Under the pieces are notes generated by a model that had not been told where the DNA came from, searched no databases, and worked only from the letters and a program-made list of their open reading frames with translations. Both the position numbers and the translations under genes were made by a program. Shown here in pieces: positions 41,075-49,635 of a DNA stretch of 64,000 nt. Every line of letters starts with the position of its first letter. Within the stretch, counting starts at the first letter, position 1. Source of the DNA: WLND01 sp040398845 (GTDB taxonomy: Bacteria > Actinomycetota > Actinomycetes > S36-B12); the NCBI GenBank assembly GCA_040398845.1, contig JBBATH010000001.1, forward strand, positions 124,001-188,000, written 5' to 3'.

Positions 41075-41145
41075 ACCGTGCTGAACCCACTGAAGGGTGC
41101 GCGATCGCCTAGCGGACATGACATGTCAATTCAGCGGAAGAGCGA

Positions 41146-42297
41146 TTATTCAGGAGCCACGTGATGGCTTTGGGTGCGAGCCGCACCCCGTGCAGTCCGC
41201 GATGTACCCGCCGTGAGGAGCAGGGCACCGAGAGCGATCGCGATCATGAGGATGCTGAGGGTCTGCTCATCAATTTCCCAGATGGCCCAGAACAGGAACC
41301 CGACGCTGCCGAACGAGGCCGTGGTCAAGGTGAGAATGATGAGTTGTGATCGCGGCCCGGTCGAATTGGCGACGATGATCGTCAGGCCCGCGTAGACGAG
41401 TGCGAGAGATCCACCAAGGATCCCTGCGACGACAGGGAGGGTCAATGCCTCTTCAAGTGCGAGAGCTACCTCCGTCAGTGCCAAGGCGGCAGAACCCAAG
41501 CCAAGAACGAGCAGCGCGTGTCCGAGGAGGAAGAATTCAAGGCGCTTGACAGAAGGTGTCACGGGGCGACTCGCGGCGTAGGTGAAGTACTGCCACCACA
41601 CGATGGTGAGAAGCACGAGCACGAGGAGAACGCCAAAGATCCTCGGGTTGCCACCCTTGGTGAAGAGGACCGACATTTCAAGGAAGGTTTCGCCGAGCAT
41701 GATGAGGACGAGGCCGCCGAGTCGTTCGACGAGATGGTGCATGTCCATCGAATTGGCGGCGTAAAGCCGGGGTACGAAGCTCACGAACATGGGGACGAAG
41801 CCGATGACTGCGCCGATGATGAAGACTTCTGCATTCAGCGAATCGGGGAGGAACACGGCCGAGAGCAGGAAGGCGGCACCGACGGCGAAGGCGGCGGCCT
41901 GCCGACGGTAGGGCGCAGAGCGGTCCTTCGACGAGCGATACCCGGCCTCCCACATGGCCGCAAGAATCAGCATGGCAATCCCGAGGGCGATGATGCCGAC
42001 ATCGCCGTCGACCCGATCTGAACTCTCCATGGCTGCGACGGCGTACACAAAAGTGATCATCTGAACGATGACGAATAGTCGGCGCCACGTGGTGTCGGCT
42101 GGCAACTGGTTGTAGATCAGGGTGGTGCTCAGCCACGAGGCGAAGACGACCAGTGCGATCGCCGAAAGCCAGAAAAACTCAGGCCAGCTCAGGTGCTTCG
42201 CGAGTGACCCGTAGATGAGGAGCATGGAAGCCGCGATGACCACGTCGTAGAACAGTTCCATCCACGTGACCCGCTGCGCGGGGATCAGGTTGTGCAC
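41146..42297 (-). CDS. ltrA: low temperature requirement protein A (LtrA) family membrane protein
   Basis: The 383-residue protein has about ten or more membrane helices and the LtrA motifs VTWMELFYDVVIAAS near the N-terminus and HLVERLGGLVLIMLGETFLE around residue 190. LtrA was named for growth of Listeria at low temperature; the molecular function is unknown. The C-terminal tail (SRTARGAARTQSHHVAPE) is polar. Translation starts at a GTG (42295-42297), matching the conserved N-terminus. It is divergent from a SRPBCC gene across 58 bp. Confidence 0.88.
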   Translation of the reverse strand: MHNLIPAQRVTWMELFYDVVIAASMLLIYGSLAKHLSWPEFFWLSAIALVVFASWLSTTLIYNQLPADTTWRRLFVIVQMITFVYAVAAMESSDRVDGDVGIIALGIAMLILAAMWEAGYRSSKDRSAPYRRQAAAFAVGAAFLLSAVFLPDSLNAEVFIIGAVIGFVPMFVSFVPRLYAANSMDMHHLVERLGGLVLIMLGETFLEMSVLFTKGGNPRIFGVLLVLVLLTIVWWQYFTYAASRPVTPSVKRLEFFLLGHALLVLGLGSAALALTEVALALEEALTLPVVAGILGGSLALVYAGLTIIVANSTGPRSQLIILTLTTASFGSVGFLFWAIWEIDEQTLSILMIAIALGALLLTAGTSRTARGAARTQSHHVAPE

Positions 42298-42355
42298 GCT
42301 GCCTCCTCAATGATCGGGCAAGATCATAGTGGGATGCGTGGCTAGGGTTGAGTCC

Positions 42356-42835
42356 ATGAATGAGCGCGCAGAGATTCTTGCCACCGGATCGAGATGGGTG
42401 CGATCGGCGAGGATCGTCATCAACGCCCCCGCGGGACAGATATTCGACATCGTTGCGAATCCAGGTGAGCATCACCGCTTCGATGGGTCTGGAATGGTTC
42501 AGGGCGCGTTGAACGGTCCTGAGCGACTTGGGCTCGGTTCCCGATTCGGCATGGGAATGCGCTACGGACTGCCGTATCGGACGAGCAACACTGTCGTCGA
42601 GTTCGAGGAGGGGCGCCGAATCGCGTGGTGCCACTTCAACCACCACCGCTGGCGCTACGAGTTGGAGTCGCTCGATGCCAACACGACAGCTGTCACCGAG
42701 ACCTTTGATGGCTCAACAGCACGATTCCCCCCAGCACTGCTTCTTATCAACGCCTATGAAGGAAATCAGGTCGCGGTGGCGAAGACCCTCGTCAGGCTCA
42801 AGGTGTTGATGGAATCGGGAGGCTCTTCCCGCTAG
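42356..42835 (+). CDS. SRPBCC-superfamily (START/Bet v1-like) protein
   Basis: The 159-residue protein has the SRPBCC helix-grip pattern: RIVINAPAGQIFDIVANPGEH near residues 22-42, a central beta sheet (SRFGMGMRYGLPYRTSNTVVEFEEGRRIAW) and a C-terminal helix. Such proteins bind hydrophobic ligands or modify polyketides and lipids. The presumed ATG at 42356 gives a start a few residues before the first strand. It overlaps the convergent small membrane protein gene by four bases in a shared CTAG. Confidence 0.75.
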   Translation: MNERAEILATGSRWVRSARIVINAPAGQIFDIVANPGEHHRFDGSGMVQGALNGPERLGLGSRFGMGMRYGLPYRTSNTVVEFEEGRRIAWCHFNHHRWRYELESLDANTTAVTETFDGSTARFPPALLLINAYEGNQVAVAKTLVRLKVLMESGGSSR

Positions 42836-43110
42836 CGAGTGAGACGGTGAGCACGGACCTCAAGGCGATTTGGTGTCTGTGCGACATCGCGCTGCTTGAC
42901 CCATGAGTCTGGTCGCCACCCGGTGATGACACTCTCCGCAGCGTTCTCGAGTCGTTTGAGGCGCTGGGTCGCGAGGAGCATGCCGATCCCCGCCAGGAGG
43001 GCGGTTGCCGCCGCCATGAGGGCCGCGATGGCTGTGTCGCCGACCATCTGCAGGCCTGCGATACCGCCAACAGTGGCAAGAATGATGAGAAGGATGCCAA
43101 CAGGAATCAC
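42832..43110 (-). CDS. small membrane protein, unknown function
   Basis: The 92-residue protein has two hydrophobic helices (about 1-22 and 26-44) and a hydrophilic, basic C-terminal half (RLKRLENAAESVITGWRPDSW). No family is recognised. The GTG at 43108-43110 is chosen because GGGAG lies 6 nt upstream; an ATG at 43152 would add 14 non-hydrophobic residues without a ribosome-binding site. It converges with the SRPBCC gene. Confidence 0.55.
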   Translation of the reverse strand: MIPVGILLIILATVGGIAGLQMVGDTAIAALMAAATALLAGIGMLLATQRLKRLENAAESVITGWRPDSWVKQRDVAQTPNRLEVRAHRLTR

Positions 43111-43254
43111 GGGGATCTCCCAACTATGGTGCCTGCGGACGGGCAACCTCATCGGCTGCGTCGTCTACGGTTCCGGGGAAGGACACAGGCACTTTAAGTC
43201 AACATACGGTCTCCGGGGATCATTCTCCGGGATGACACGCCGTCCTGCCGTGAA

Positions 43255-44526
43255 TCAGACGGGCATCCCGTGGGCATCGAGCAGTGCGTCAAGTGTTGCG
43301 TTCCGGAATTTCCCGTGGGGATCCATGCGGCGGGTGAGTGCACCGAAGTCGCCGAATCGGGGGTAGCGATCGATGAGAGACAGTGGGCTGGCGGCGAAGA
43401 GCTTGCCCCAGTGCGGACGCCCTGCTGCTCCACCGAGCACAGCGTCGATTTCGGGGAGGAGCGCAAGGGCGTCCGGGACCTTCTTCCAGGTGAAGTGGAT
43501 GCCGACGGTGTCACGGCCATGGGCCCCGCTGAGCCACAGGTTGTCAGCGCGCATCGTGCGAATCTCTGACACATGAAGGAGCGGGTGAATCCGGTGGGCG
43601 ATTGATTCAAGTTCGCCGAGCAGCCGGACGGCTTCAGAACGTGGCACGAGGTACTCGGTCTGCAACTCGTCGCCTGAACTCGGCGTGAAGTCGAGTTTGA
43701 AATGGGGTAGTGCTTCATGCCATGGCAGCAATTCGCCCAGCTGCTCGGTGCAGTGGATCGCCTCGTGCTCCGGCAGGGGATGCCGCTTCGCGTCAGCGAG
43801 ATGGCCACCCATCCACGAGCCACCGGCTAGCTGCTCGCCTGCCAGAGGGGCATCGATGCCCTCACGGCGCTTCATCCAGATCTTCCCGGTGAGGTCAGGG
43901 GCCCAGCATGTGAAGAAGCTGACGCTGTAGGCGCTCGAGAATGCCTCGTCGAATCCGTCGAGGAGCGCGGCGTGCGTCACGCCGTCGAACACGTACTGTC
44001 GAATCTCGAAGCGGGGCTGGATCCGCAGAAGTACGCGGGTTGTCACCCCGAGCGCCCCGAGCGCCACGACCGAGCCCTCGAAATCAGGGTCACCATCGGT
44101 GATGGTGATGAGGTCACCAGACGCGGTCACCAACTCGATACCGGCCACCGATGCGGACAGCGTTTGATTGCGATCACCCGAGCCATGGGTGCCGGTCGCG
44201 ATGGTGCCCGCGACTGAGATGTGGCCAAGCGAGGCCATGTTGGGGATCGCCCATCCCTGGGCATCGAGGAGACGGGCAACCTCGCCGTACCGCATTCCTG
44301 CCGGCACCCAAGCGAGTGCCTGCTCGGCATCGATCTCGATGCCCCTTGGAAGGTTTGCGACGGAGACATGCACGCCGATGGTGTCGGCGATGGCGTTGAA
44401 CGAATGGGCAGTTCCCAGGGCACGAATCCGATCGGAGCCGGCGACGAGCCACTGGAGCTCGGCGGTGGTCGGCGGCGATTCAATGCCAGCGGACGTGAAC
44501 TCCACATGGCCAGACCAGTTGCGCAC
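43255..44526 (-). CDS. FAD-linked alditol/aldonolactone oxidase-like protein
   Basis: The 423-residue protein is a VAO/PCMH-fold flavoprotein resembling alditol (xylitol) oxidases: NWSGHVEF at the start, RALGTAHSFNAIAD in the FAD domain, HISVAGTIATGTHGSG and LGALGVTTRVLL, and the C-terminal RPHWGKLFAASP motif characteristic of AldO. It would oxidise a polyol or sugar lactone with oxygen, giving H2O2. Translation starts at a GTG (44524-44526) preceded by GAGGAA. The decayed oxidase at 14.6-15.0 kb and the mannitol-dehydrogenase relic at 39.9 kb are other polyol-type enzymes in this window. The AraC regulator gene ends 93 bp away on the same strand. Confidence 0.85.
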   Translation of the reverse strand: MRNWSGHVEFTSAGIESPPTTAELQWLVAGSDRIRALGTAHSFNAIADTIGVHVSVANLPRGIEIDAEQALAWVPAGMRYGEVARLLDAQGWAIPNMASLGHISVAGTIATGTHGSGDRNQTLSASVAGIELVTASGDLITITDGDPDFEGSVVALGALGVTTRVLLRIQPRFEIRQYVFDGVTHAALLDGFDEAFSSAYSVSFFTCWAPDLTGKIWMKRREGIDAPLAGEQLAGGSWMGGHLADAKRHPLPEHEAIHCTEQLGELLPWHEALPHFKLDFTPSSGDELQTEYLVPRSEAVRLLGELESIAHRIHPLLHVSEIRTMRADNLWLSGAHGRDTVGIHFTWKKVPDALALLPEIDAVLGGAAGRPHWGKLFAASPLSLIDRYPRFGDFGALTRRMDPHGKFRNATLDALLDAHGMPV

Positions 44527-44619
44527 GTCATTCCTCGCATTCGTAGGCCTTGAGTCTACGGAGGCCCGGCCGGACGTCTGTGCGGGTTCCCGCCGTTCGC
44601 CGGTGGCGTACGGAAGGCG

Positions 44620-45612
44620 CTAGAGCCGCAAGGTCTGTGACGGGAGTTCGCCGAAGCGCTTGCGATACAGCTGGGCGAATCGACCGAGGTGATTGAATCC
44701 CCATGCATACGCGAGGTCTGCGATGGTCGACTGGTCGTGAGATGATCCCTGCAGTGCATCACGCACCCGCTGCAAGCGAAGATCGCGCAGGTACTCCGTT
44801 GGGCTCATGCCGATGTGCTGCTTGAATCCGACCTGCAATGACCTGATGCTCACTCCTGCCGCTGCGGCGAGTTCAGTGACGGTCGGAGTGTGCTCGGGGG
44901 TCTGCTCGAACAGGGCGATCGCCTCGCGAATCGCCCGCGGAGCTGCAGGCTTGAGATCGCGCAGCAGGTGCGCGGAGTAGTTATGGCGATGGGTCATAAG
45001 CAGGCCGGTGAGGATGAGGTCTTCGAGTTGATCGCGGAGGAGTTCCTGCATGGTCAGCCCCGAGCCGTCAGCGTCGGCGACTGCGACGTCGATCAGCTGA
45101 CGCCAACTTCGCGCTCGCGGCGTCGTGAGGTCCATGCCCAGGTCAAATCGGAGGGGTGCGATCAGCCCGTGGCCGAGTAGGAGCCGCAGCCGCTCCTCGG
45201 CGACAATCCTCGAGACGTGCACGAGCAGGTGCGGCGAGTCGTCGAACCATGTCATCCGCAGGGGTTCGGTCGGGTTCGGAACAGACGCCAGATCCGGGGT
45301 GGAGATGACGGTGGTGCGGTCGCAGGTGACCGAGGACCCACCGGCAAGATGAATCTGGATGAGGAAGAACGAGGAGAGTTCTCCCGGGTCGATCTCGACT
45401 TCGGCTCCATAGTCGAGATAGTTGATCGATAGGTGTCCGAGGCGCACCCTGTTGTGCACGGTGTCGACCGCACCTGTCCTGGACGTCGTGACAAGTCGAT
45501 GGGGGCAGAACACCCTGGCCACCTCGTCGCGCGCCTTGTCCAAACTCGTCGTGCGAAAGAGATTATGGGCGCTGAGAAGTTCGGTCGGCGGGGTCACGAG
45601 AGCGACTGACAC
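44620..45612 (-). CDS. AraC-family transcriptional regulator
   Basis: The 330-residue regulator has an N-terminal cupin-like AraC-binding domain (residues about 30-200) and a C-terminal double helix-turn-helix: VTELAAAAGVSIRSLQVGFKQ followed by TIADLAYAWGFNHLGRFAQLYRKRFG. It resembles regulators of aromatic or amine catabolism. It starts at a GTG (45610-45612) and is divergent from an SDR gene. The shared 209-bp promoter region contains a direct repeat of CGGATA (45697, 45717), and a near-identical box lies upstream of the flavin monooxygenase at 48.2 kb, suggesting these are its targets. Confidence 0.88.
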   Translation of the reverse strand: MSVALVTPPTELLSAHNLFRTTSLDKARDEVARVFCPHRLVTTSRTGAVDTVHNRVRLGHLSINYLDYGAEVEIDPGELSSFFLIQIHLAGGSSVTCDRTTVISTPDLASVPNPTEPLRMTWFDDSPHLLVHVSRIVAEERLRLLLGHGLIAPLRFDLGMDLTTPRARSWRQLIDVAVADADGSGLTMQELLRDQLEDLILTGLLMTHRHNYSAHLLRDLKPAAPRAIREAIALFEQTPEHTPTVTELAAAAGVSIRSLQVGFKQHIGMSPTEYLRDLRLQRVRDALQGSSHDQSTIADLAYAWGFNHLGRFAQLYRKRFGELPSQTLRL

Positions 45613-45696
45613 GCCACGCTCCCTTCATTGACTAACGAATGCTCCGGTCTGGCTCCACGCCTGTCAAGGGCTCGGCTGGCCCCTGCGTGCATCTGG

Positions 45697-45722
45697 CGGA
45701 TATCGGCTGCGCATTTCGGATA
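45697..45722. promoter_or_regulatory. candidate AraC-type operator (direct repeats of CGGATA)
   Basis: CGGATA occurs at 45697-45702 and 45717-45722, 20 bp apart, a spacing typical of the paired direct half-sites of AraC proteins. The stretch read on the minus strand (TATCCGAAATGCGCAG) is nearly repeated at 48226-48241 upstream of the flavin monooxygenase (15 of 16 bases). Confidence 0.55.
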
Positions 45723-45821
45723 CTCGTGCCCTCGGGGCGTGCCTAGGCTCAATCCGGCGTGATGACGGGCGCATTGGGCGACCCGGGAGAAATGGCCGAT
45801 CTGCGATCGTGAGGAGAGCTT

Positions 45822-46607
45822 GTGCTGCTGTCAGGGAAGGTGGCCATCGTCACCGGTGGTGCAACATTGTTCGGGCAGGCTGTCGTGCAGACTCTCGTGG
45901 ACGAAGGCGCGTCGGTTCTCGTTGCCGATATCAATGCCGAAGGCGGCCGTGACTGCGTCGCAGCACTCGGTGACAGCGGCGTGTTCCTCGAGGCCGATAT
46001 CGGATCGGACGATGCTGTGGCGCGAGTCGTCAGCGAGACACTCGGTCGCTGGGGGCGCATCGACGTCCTCGTCAATCTCGCCTGCTCATATAACGACGCT
46101 GGTGCTGACAGCACGCGAGAGCAATGGCTTGCGACCCTGAACGTGAATCTGGTGAGCATGGCGATGCTTGGTGGAGCCGTGCGTCCTCATATGGCGGCAA
46201 CCGGAGGAGGCAGCATCGTCAACCTCTCGAGCATCTCGTCGAAGGTCGCGCAGACTGGCCGGTGGATCTACCCTGTGAGCAAGACAGCGATCGTGCAGCT
46301 CACCCGGAACATGGCAATGGACTATGCGTCAGACCGGATCCGGGTGAACTCCGTCTCGCCGGGCTGGACCTGGTCGGCGATCATGGACTTGCTGAGCAAG
46401 GGTGACCGGGCGAAGACCGACTCGGTGGCAGCGCCCTTCCATCTCACCGGCCGAGCCGGCGACCCCCAGGAGGTGGTGCACGTGATCGCCTTCTTGGCAA
46501 GCGACCGCGCCTCTATCGTGACGGGCGCGGATTGGGCCGCCGACGGCGGCTACTCGGCGATGGGCCCGGAGCAGGTTGTCCCCGCAATTCCGCTGCTCGA
46601 GGCCTAA
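45822..46607 (+). CDS. short-chain dehydrogenase/reductase
   Basis: The 261-residue SDR has a cofactor loop TGGATLFG (residues 11-18, slightly unusual, as the motif is TGxxxGxG), VNLACS in place of the usual NNAG, and the active-site Tyr-Lys pair in YPVSKTA, with Ser in NLSSIS. The start is a GTG (45822-45824) after GAGGAGA. The substrate is unknown. The divergent AraC gene probably controls it. The gene converges with the flavin monooxygenase, with a strong terminator between them. Confidence 0.88.
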   Translation: MLLSGKVAIVTGGATLFGQAVVQTLVDEGASVLVADINAEGGRDCVAALGDSGVFLEADIGSDDAVARVVSETLGRWGRIDVLVNLACSYNDAGADSTREQWLATLNVNLVSMAMLGGAVRPHMAATGGGSIVNLSSISSKVAQTGRWIYPVSKTAIVQLTRNMAMDYASDRIRVNSVSPGWTWSAIMDLLSKGDRAKTDSVAAPFHLTGRAGDPQEVVHVIAFLASDRASIVTGADWAADGGYSAMGPEQVVPAIPLLEA

Positions 46608-46624
46608 GCGCGGTTGGCCACGAG

Positions 46625-46668
46625 AAGGGCCGCCGGCCAGTGCAATGCACGTGGTGGGCGGCCCTTTT
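46625..46668. terminator. bidirectional intrinsic terminator
   Basis: A 10-bp perfect stem AAGGGCCGCC (46625-46634) / GGCGGCCCTT (46657-46666) with a 22-nt loop, flanked on the plus strand by TTTT, sits between the convergent SDR and flavin monooxygenase genes. Confidence 0.75.
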
Positions 46669-46680
46669 CGCGAATGTCCG

Positions 46681-48171
46681 TCAGGCGGAGATCTTCGATC
46701 TGTTGCGCTTGAGAACCTCGGTCGTGAGCTTCGCGTAGTTCTTCGGGTTGATCGGCAGGAGCCACTCATTGAACCGGGTGAAGCCGCCGACGCTCACGCG
46801 CAGGTCATCGAGCAATTCGTCGACGTTGTGGATGGAGAAGGGGATGATGTTGGTCCCGCGGGCGTGCTTGCCCTCCGTGCGCTTCTCCATCCACGCCAGT
46901 CGCCTCGTGATGTGGTCAATCTGCTCCTGCTTGCTCGGCAGGGTGAGATCGCCGAGGAAGTAGGCGGCTAGCCAGAGCGCTCCGATCTCGCAGTTGAGCT
47001 GGCTGAAGAACGAGGAGTTGTAGCCGTTGAAGGCGAGGTTCGGAACATCGACCGGGAGCAACTGCCGGTAGAGGGCGAAGTTGCCGCGGTCGTCGGTGAC
47101 GCGGTCGAGGATCGCGTCGTCCAGGAATGGCACCCGCTGATGGAATGCGGTGCCGCAGATGACGTAGTCCGCGGGGATGGTTTCGCCGGTCGACAGGGTC
47201 ACTCGGCCGGCGGCCATTCCAGTGATCTCGCACTCGCGCTTGACCGTCAGCTGGCCGCTCTTGACCTTGTCGAAGAATCCGTCGGAGGCAAGGCTCACCG
47301 TGCTTCGGGTGATCGTCTCAAGCGAGTTGTGCGGATTGAGGTTGACCTTGGGATCATCGAGGCTGAACTGCCCGGTGACGACCGACTGCACGCTTCCGAG
47401 CATCGACTCGCGAACCTTGTTTCCGCCTGAGTGGAACCACTTCTCGAAGCCCTTGAGCTCGATGTAGGGGAACAGGGCCTCGCCCATGCGGGTGAGCAGG
47501 AGCATCTTGTAGTTGAGGACATTCTTAAACTTCTTAGGGATCTTCCAGATGATCGTGCGGGCGATGACCGTCGTCGAGGCACTGATGCCGACGGTGGCAT
47601 TCGCGACGTCGCATGAGGACTTGCCGAACCCGACCACGACCACGTTCTTGCCTCGCACGTCGTTCACGTCGTGGAAGTCAACGGTGTGCATGATCCTGCC
47701 ACCGGCCGCGAGGAAGGCATCCTGGCCGGCGAACGTCGGCACGGCAGGGTCGCTGAAAATGCCGTTGCAGACGACCAGAAAGTCAAAGGTCCGAGATGTC
47801 GCAGCGCCGCCGGACATCGTCTCGACTGTCCAGCTGCCTGCCTGTTCGTCGAGTGAGGCGTGGGTCACCTTGGTATTCAGGTGGATGCAGTCGCGCAGAT
47901 TGAAGTGGTCGACATAGCCCTCGAGGTACTCTTGGACCTGCTGGCCCGAGGGCCATTCGGGGTAGCCCTTGGGGTAGGGGTAGTCGGTGAGGGCGTAGGT
48001 GCTTCGCACGTTCTGGGTGGTGAGGCCCGGGCACCGGCGCGACGTCGACCATACTCCGCCGACCTCGCTGTCCTTTTCGTACACCGTCACGTCGAACCCG
48101 AACTCGCGGAACACCTTCGCCGTGCTGAGGCCGCCGAAGCCGGCGCCGATGATTGCAATAGTCCGTGTCAT
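46681..48171 (-). CDS. flavin-containing monooxygenase (FMO/Baeyer-Villiger type)
   Basis: The 496-residue protein carries two dinucleotide-binding folds: the FAD motif IIGAGFGGLSTA (residues 7-18) and a second Rossmann motif VVVGFGKSSCDVA near residue 177, which binds NADPH. In between lies DFHDVNDVRGK, with DFHD in the place of the FMO fingerprint FxGxxxHxxx. Substrate could be an aromatic or aliphatic ketone or an amine. Upstream is a box (48226-48241) shared with the AraC/SDR promoter. It lies just after the RAM-domain gene on the same strand, so it either ends that operon or has its own AraC-dependent promoter. Confidence 0.85.
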   Translation of the reverse strand: MTRTIAIIGAGFGGLSTAKVFREFGFDVTVYEKDSEVGGVWSTSRRCPGLTTQNVRSTYALTDYPYPKGYPEWPSGQQVQEYLEGYVDHFNLRDCIHLNTKVTHASLDEQAGSWTVETMSGGAATSRTFDFLVVCNGIFSDPAVPTFAGQDAFLAAGGRIMHTVDFHDVNDVRGKNVVVVGFGKSSCDVANATVGISASTTVIARTIIWKIPKKFKNVLNYKMLLLTRMGEALFPYIELKGFEKWFHSGGNKVRESMLGSVQSVVTGQFSLDDPKVNLNPHNSLETITRSTVSLASDGFFDKVKSGQLTVKRECEITGMAAGRVTLSTGETIPADYVICGTAFHQRVPFLDDAILDRVTDDRGNFALYRQLLPVDVPNLAFNGYNSSFFSQLNCEIGALWLAAYFLGDLTLPSKQEQIDHITRRLAWMEKRTEGKHARGTNIIPFSIHNVDELLDDLRVSVGGFTRFNEWLLPINPKNYAKLTTEVLKRNRSKISA

Positions 48172-48225
48172 GTGCCGAACAGTACGAATGACTGCGGTGC
48201 CGAATTATCCTCTCGGCGCTGGGGA

Positions 48226-48241
48226 TATCCGAATTGCGCAG
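48226..48241. promoter_or_regulatory. AraC-type box upstream of the flavin monooxygenase
   Basis: TATCCGAATTGCGCAG matches the minus-strand reading of 45707-45722 (TATCCGAAATGCGCAG) at 15 of 16 positions. It lies 55 bp upstream of the monooxygenase start. The repeat at two promoters suggests one regulator, most simply the AraC protein encoded at 44.6-45.6 kb. Confidence 0.5.
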
Positions 48242-48283
48242 GGGACTTATCGTGATGACTCGACGATCGCGTCGTTCAGCCGG

Positions 48284-48565
48284 TCACGAGTCCGCGCCGA
48301 TCGAGAAACCGGCGTCGATGTCCTCGGGCCGGTAGGTCTTGAACGCGATGTGGGTCTCGGTCGACTGCACGCCGTCGATGCGTCCGATGCCTTCGTTCAC
48401 GACCTCGGCGACCCGATCGTGGTCGACGACCTCGATCAGGGCGACCATGTCGATCTTGCCGGTGACTGAGTAGACCGATCGGATGCCCTTGACCTGGGCC
48501 ATCGCTTGGCCGACGTAGTTCACTTGGCCGGGTGCAACCTGGACGAAGCAGAGCGCAGAGATCAT
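48284..48565 (-). CDS. stand-alone Lrp/AsnC ligand-binding (RAM) domain protein
   Basis: This 93-residue protein is the RAM domain of the Lrp/AsnC family without a DNA-binding domain: ISALCFVQVAPGQ, SVYSVTGKIDMVALIEV and ETHIAFKTYRPED. Such single-domain proteins form ring-like oligomers that bind amino acids or related ligands. It starts inside the last codon of the ACMS decarboxylase gene (TAATG overlap), so it is translated with it and may sense or channel an aromatic amino-acid metabolite of that pathway. No partner with a helix-turn-helix is adjacent. Confidence 0.88.
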   Translation of the reverse strand: MISALCFVQVAPGQVNYVGQAMAQVKGIRSVYSVTGKIDMVALIEVVDHDRVAEVVNEGIGRIDGVQSTETHIAFKTYRPEDIDAGFSIGADS

Positions 48566-49635
48566 TAGCGCAGCCTATCGACGGCTGCGGGACCGAGGAA
48601 GACCCGTGCATTGCCCCCGAGGAGCGCGCTGCGAACGGAATCGTCGAGGCCGCTGGCCGAGCGGATCAAGGCCCCTGATGGTCGCTCGCCGAGTGGGTAG
48701 GGATAGTCGGAGCCGAGCATCACCCGGTTGGCCCCGAGGGTGTCGATGAGAAGCCTGAGCGCGGGCTCGGTGAACACCGCGGAGTCGACGCTGAAGCGAT
48801 CGAGGTAGTGGCTGGGCGGATGCTCGCTGGTAGCGATGGCATCCGGGCGGCGATGCCAGGCGTTCTCGACCCGGCCGAGCCAGAAGGCGAAGGATCCGCC
48901 GCCATGGGCGAAGCAGATTCGCAGTTCGGCAGGCAGTTGGTCGAAGCCGCCGCCGAGGATGAGGGCGAGGATCGACAGGTGGGTCTCCGCGGGCATGCCG
49001 GTCAGCCACTGAGCCATCCATCGGTCAAGCCGCGGCGATTTCGGCAGGTCCCAAGGGTGGACGAATACCGGCATGCCGATCGAGGCGCAGTGCTGCAGGA
49101 AGGCGATGATGCCTGCGTCATCGAGGTCGCGGTCGCCGACGTGGTTGCCGATCTCGACGCCGAGGTGGCCGTTCACCTTGCATCGCTCGACCTCCCGGCA
49201 TGCGGCGTCGGTGTCTTGGAGGGGTACCTGAGCAAAGGGAATGAGCCGCTTGGGTGCGGGGGCACAGATCTCGAGCGCGAGATCGTTGAAGATGCGGCAC
49301 ACCTTTTCAGCCTCGATCGGATCCCGGCCGTAGCTGAAGAACACCGGCGTAGGGGAGACGACCTGCATATCGACGCCGTCGGCATCCATGTCTGCCAGCC
49401 GCCACTCGGCATCCCAGCAGTCGGATTCGATGGTACGAAACTCGCTCGTGCCGAGCATGATCATCGCGTCATGCTCGGTTTCGACTCGCAGACAAGGCCA
49501 CTCGCCACGTGCCGTCATCTCATCGGACGTGGCGAGGTCTGGCCAGCCGTGCGGAACGTAGTGGGTGTGAATGTCGATGGCGAGGCTCATGGCCCCGCCC
49601 GGCGGTGACGGGGTGCTGGCCAAGGCCTCGGTCAT
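48565..49635 (-). CDS. 2-amino-3-carboxymuconate-6-semialdehyde decarboxylase
   Basis: The roughly 356-residue amidohydrolase-fold enzyme matches ACMSD: the metal-binding IDIHTHYVPHG at the N-terminus, FHxH-like VFVHPWDLPKSP, LRICFAHGGGSFAFWLGR and LGSDYPYPLG near the end. ACMSD removes CO2 from the ring-cleavage product of 3-hydroxyanthranilate, giving 2-aminomuconate semialdehyde. The start is taken at the ATG (49633-49635) that overlaps the dioxygenase stop as ATGA; an ATG 15 codons further on (49590, MSLAIDIHTH) is also reasonable. Gene order with 3-hydroxyanthranilate dioxygenase strongly supports the assignment (nba-like). Confidence 0.93.
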   Translation of the reverse strand: MTEALASTPSPPGGAMSLAIDIHTHYVPHGWPDLATSDEMTARGEWPCLRVETEHDAMIMLGTSEFRTIESDCWDAEWRLADMDADGVDMQVVSPTPVFFSYGRDPIEAEKVCRIFNDLALEICAPAPKRLIPFAQVPLQDTDAACREVERCKVNGHLGVEIGNHVGDRDLDDAGIIAFLQHCASIGMPVFVHPWDLPKSPRLDRWMAQWLTGMPAETHLSILALILGGGFDQLPAELRICFAHGGGSFAFWLGRVENAWHRRPDAIATSEHPPSHYLDRFSVDSAVFTEPALRLLIDTLGANRVMLGSDYPYPLGERPSGALIRSASGLDDSVRSALLGGNARVFLGPAAVDRLR

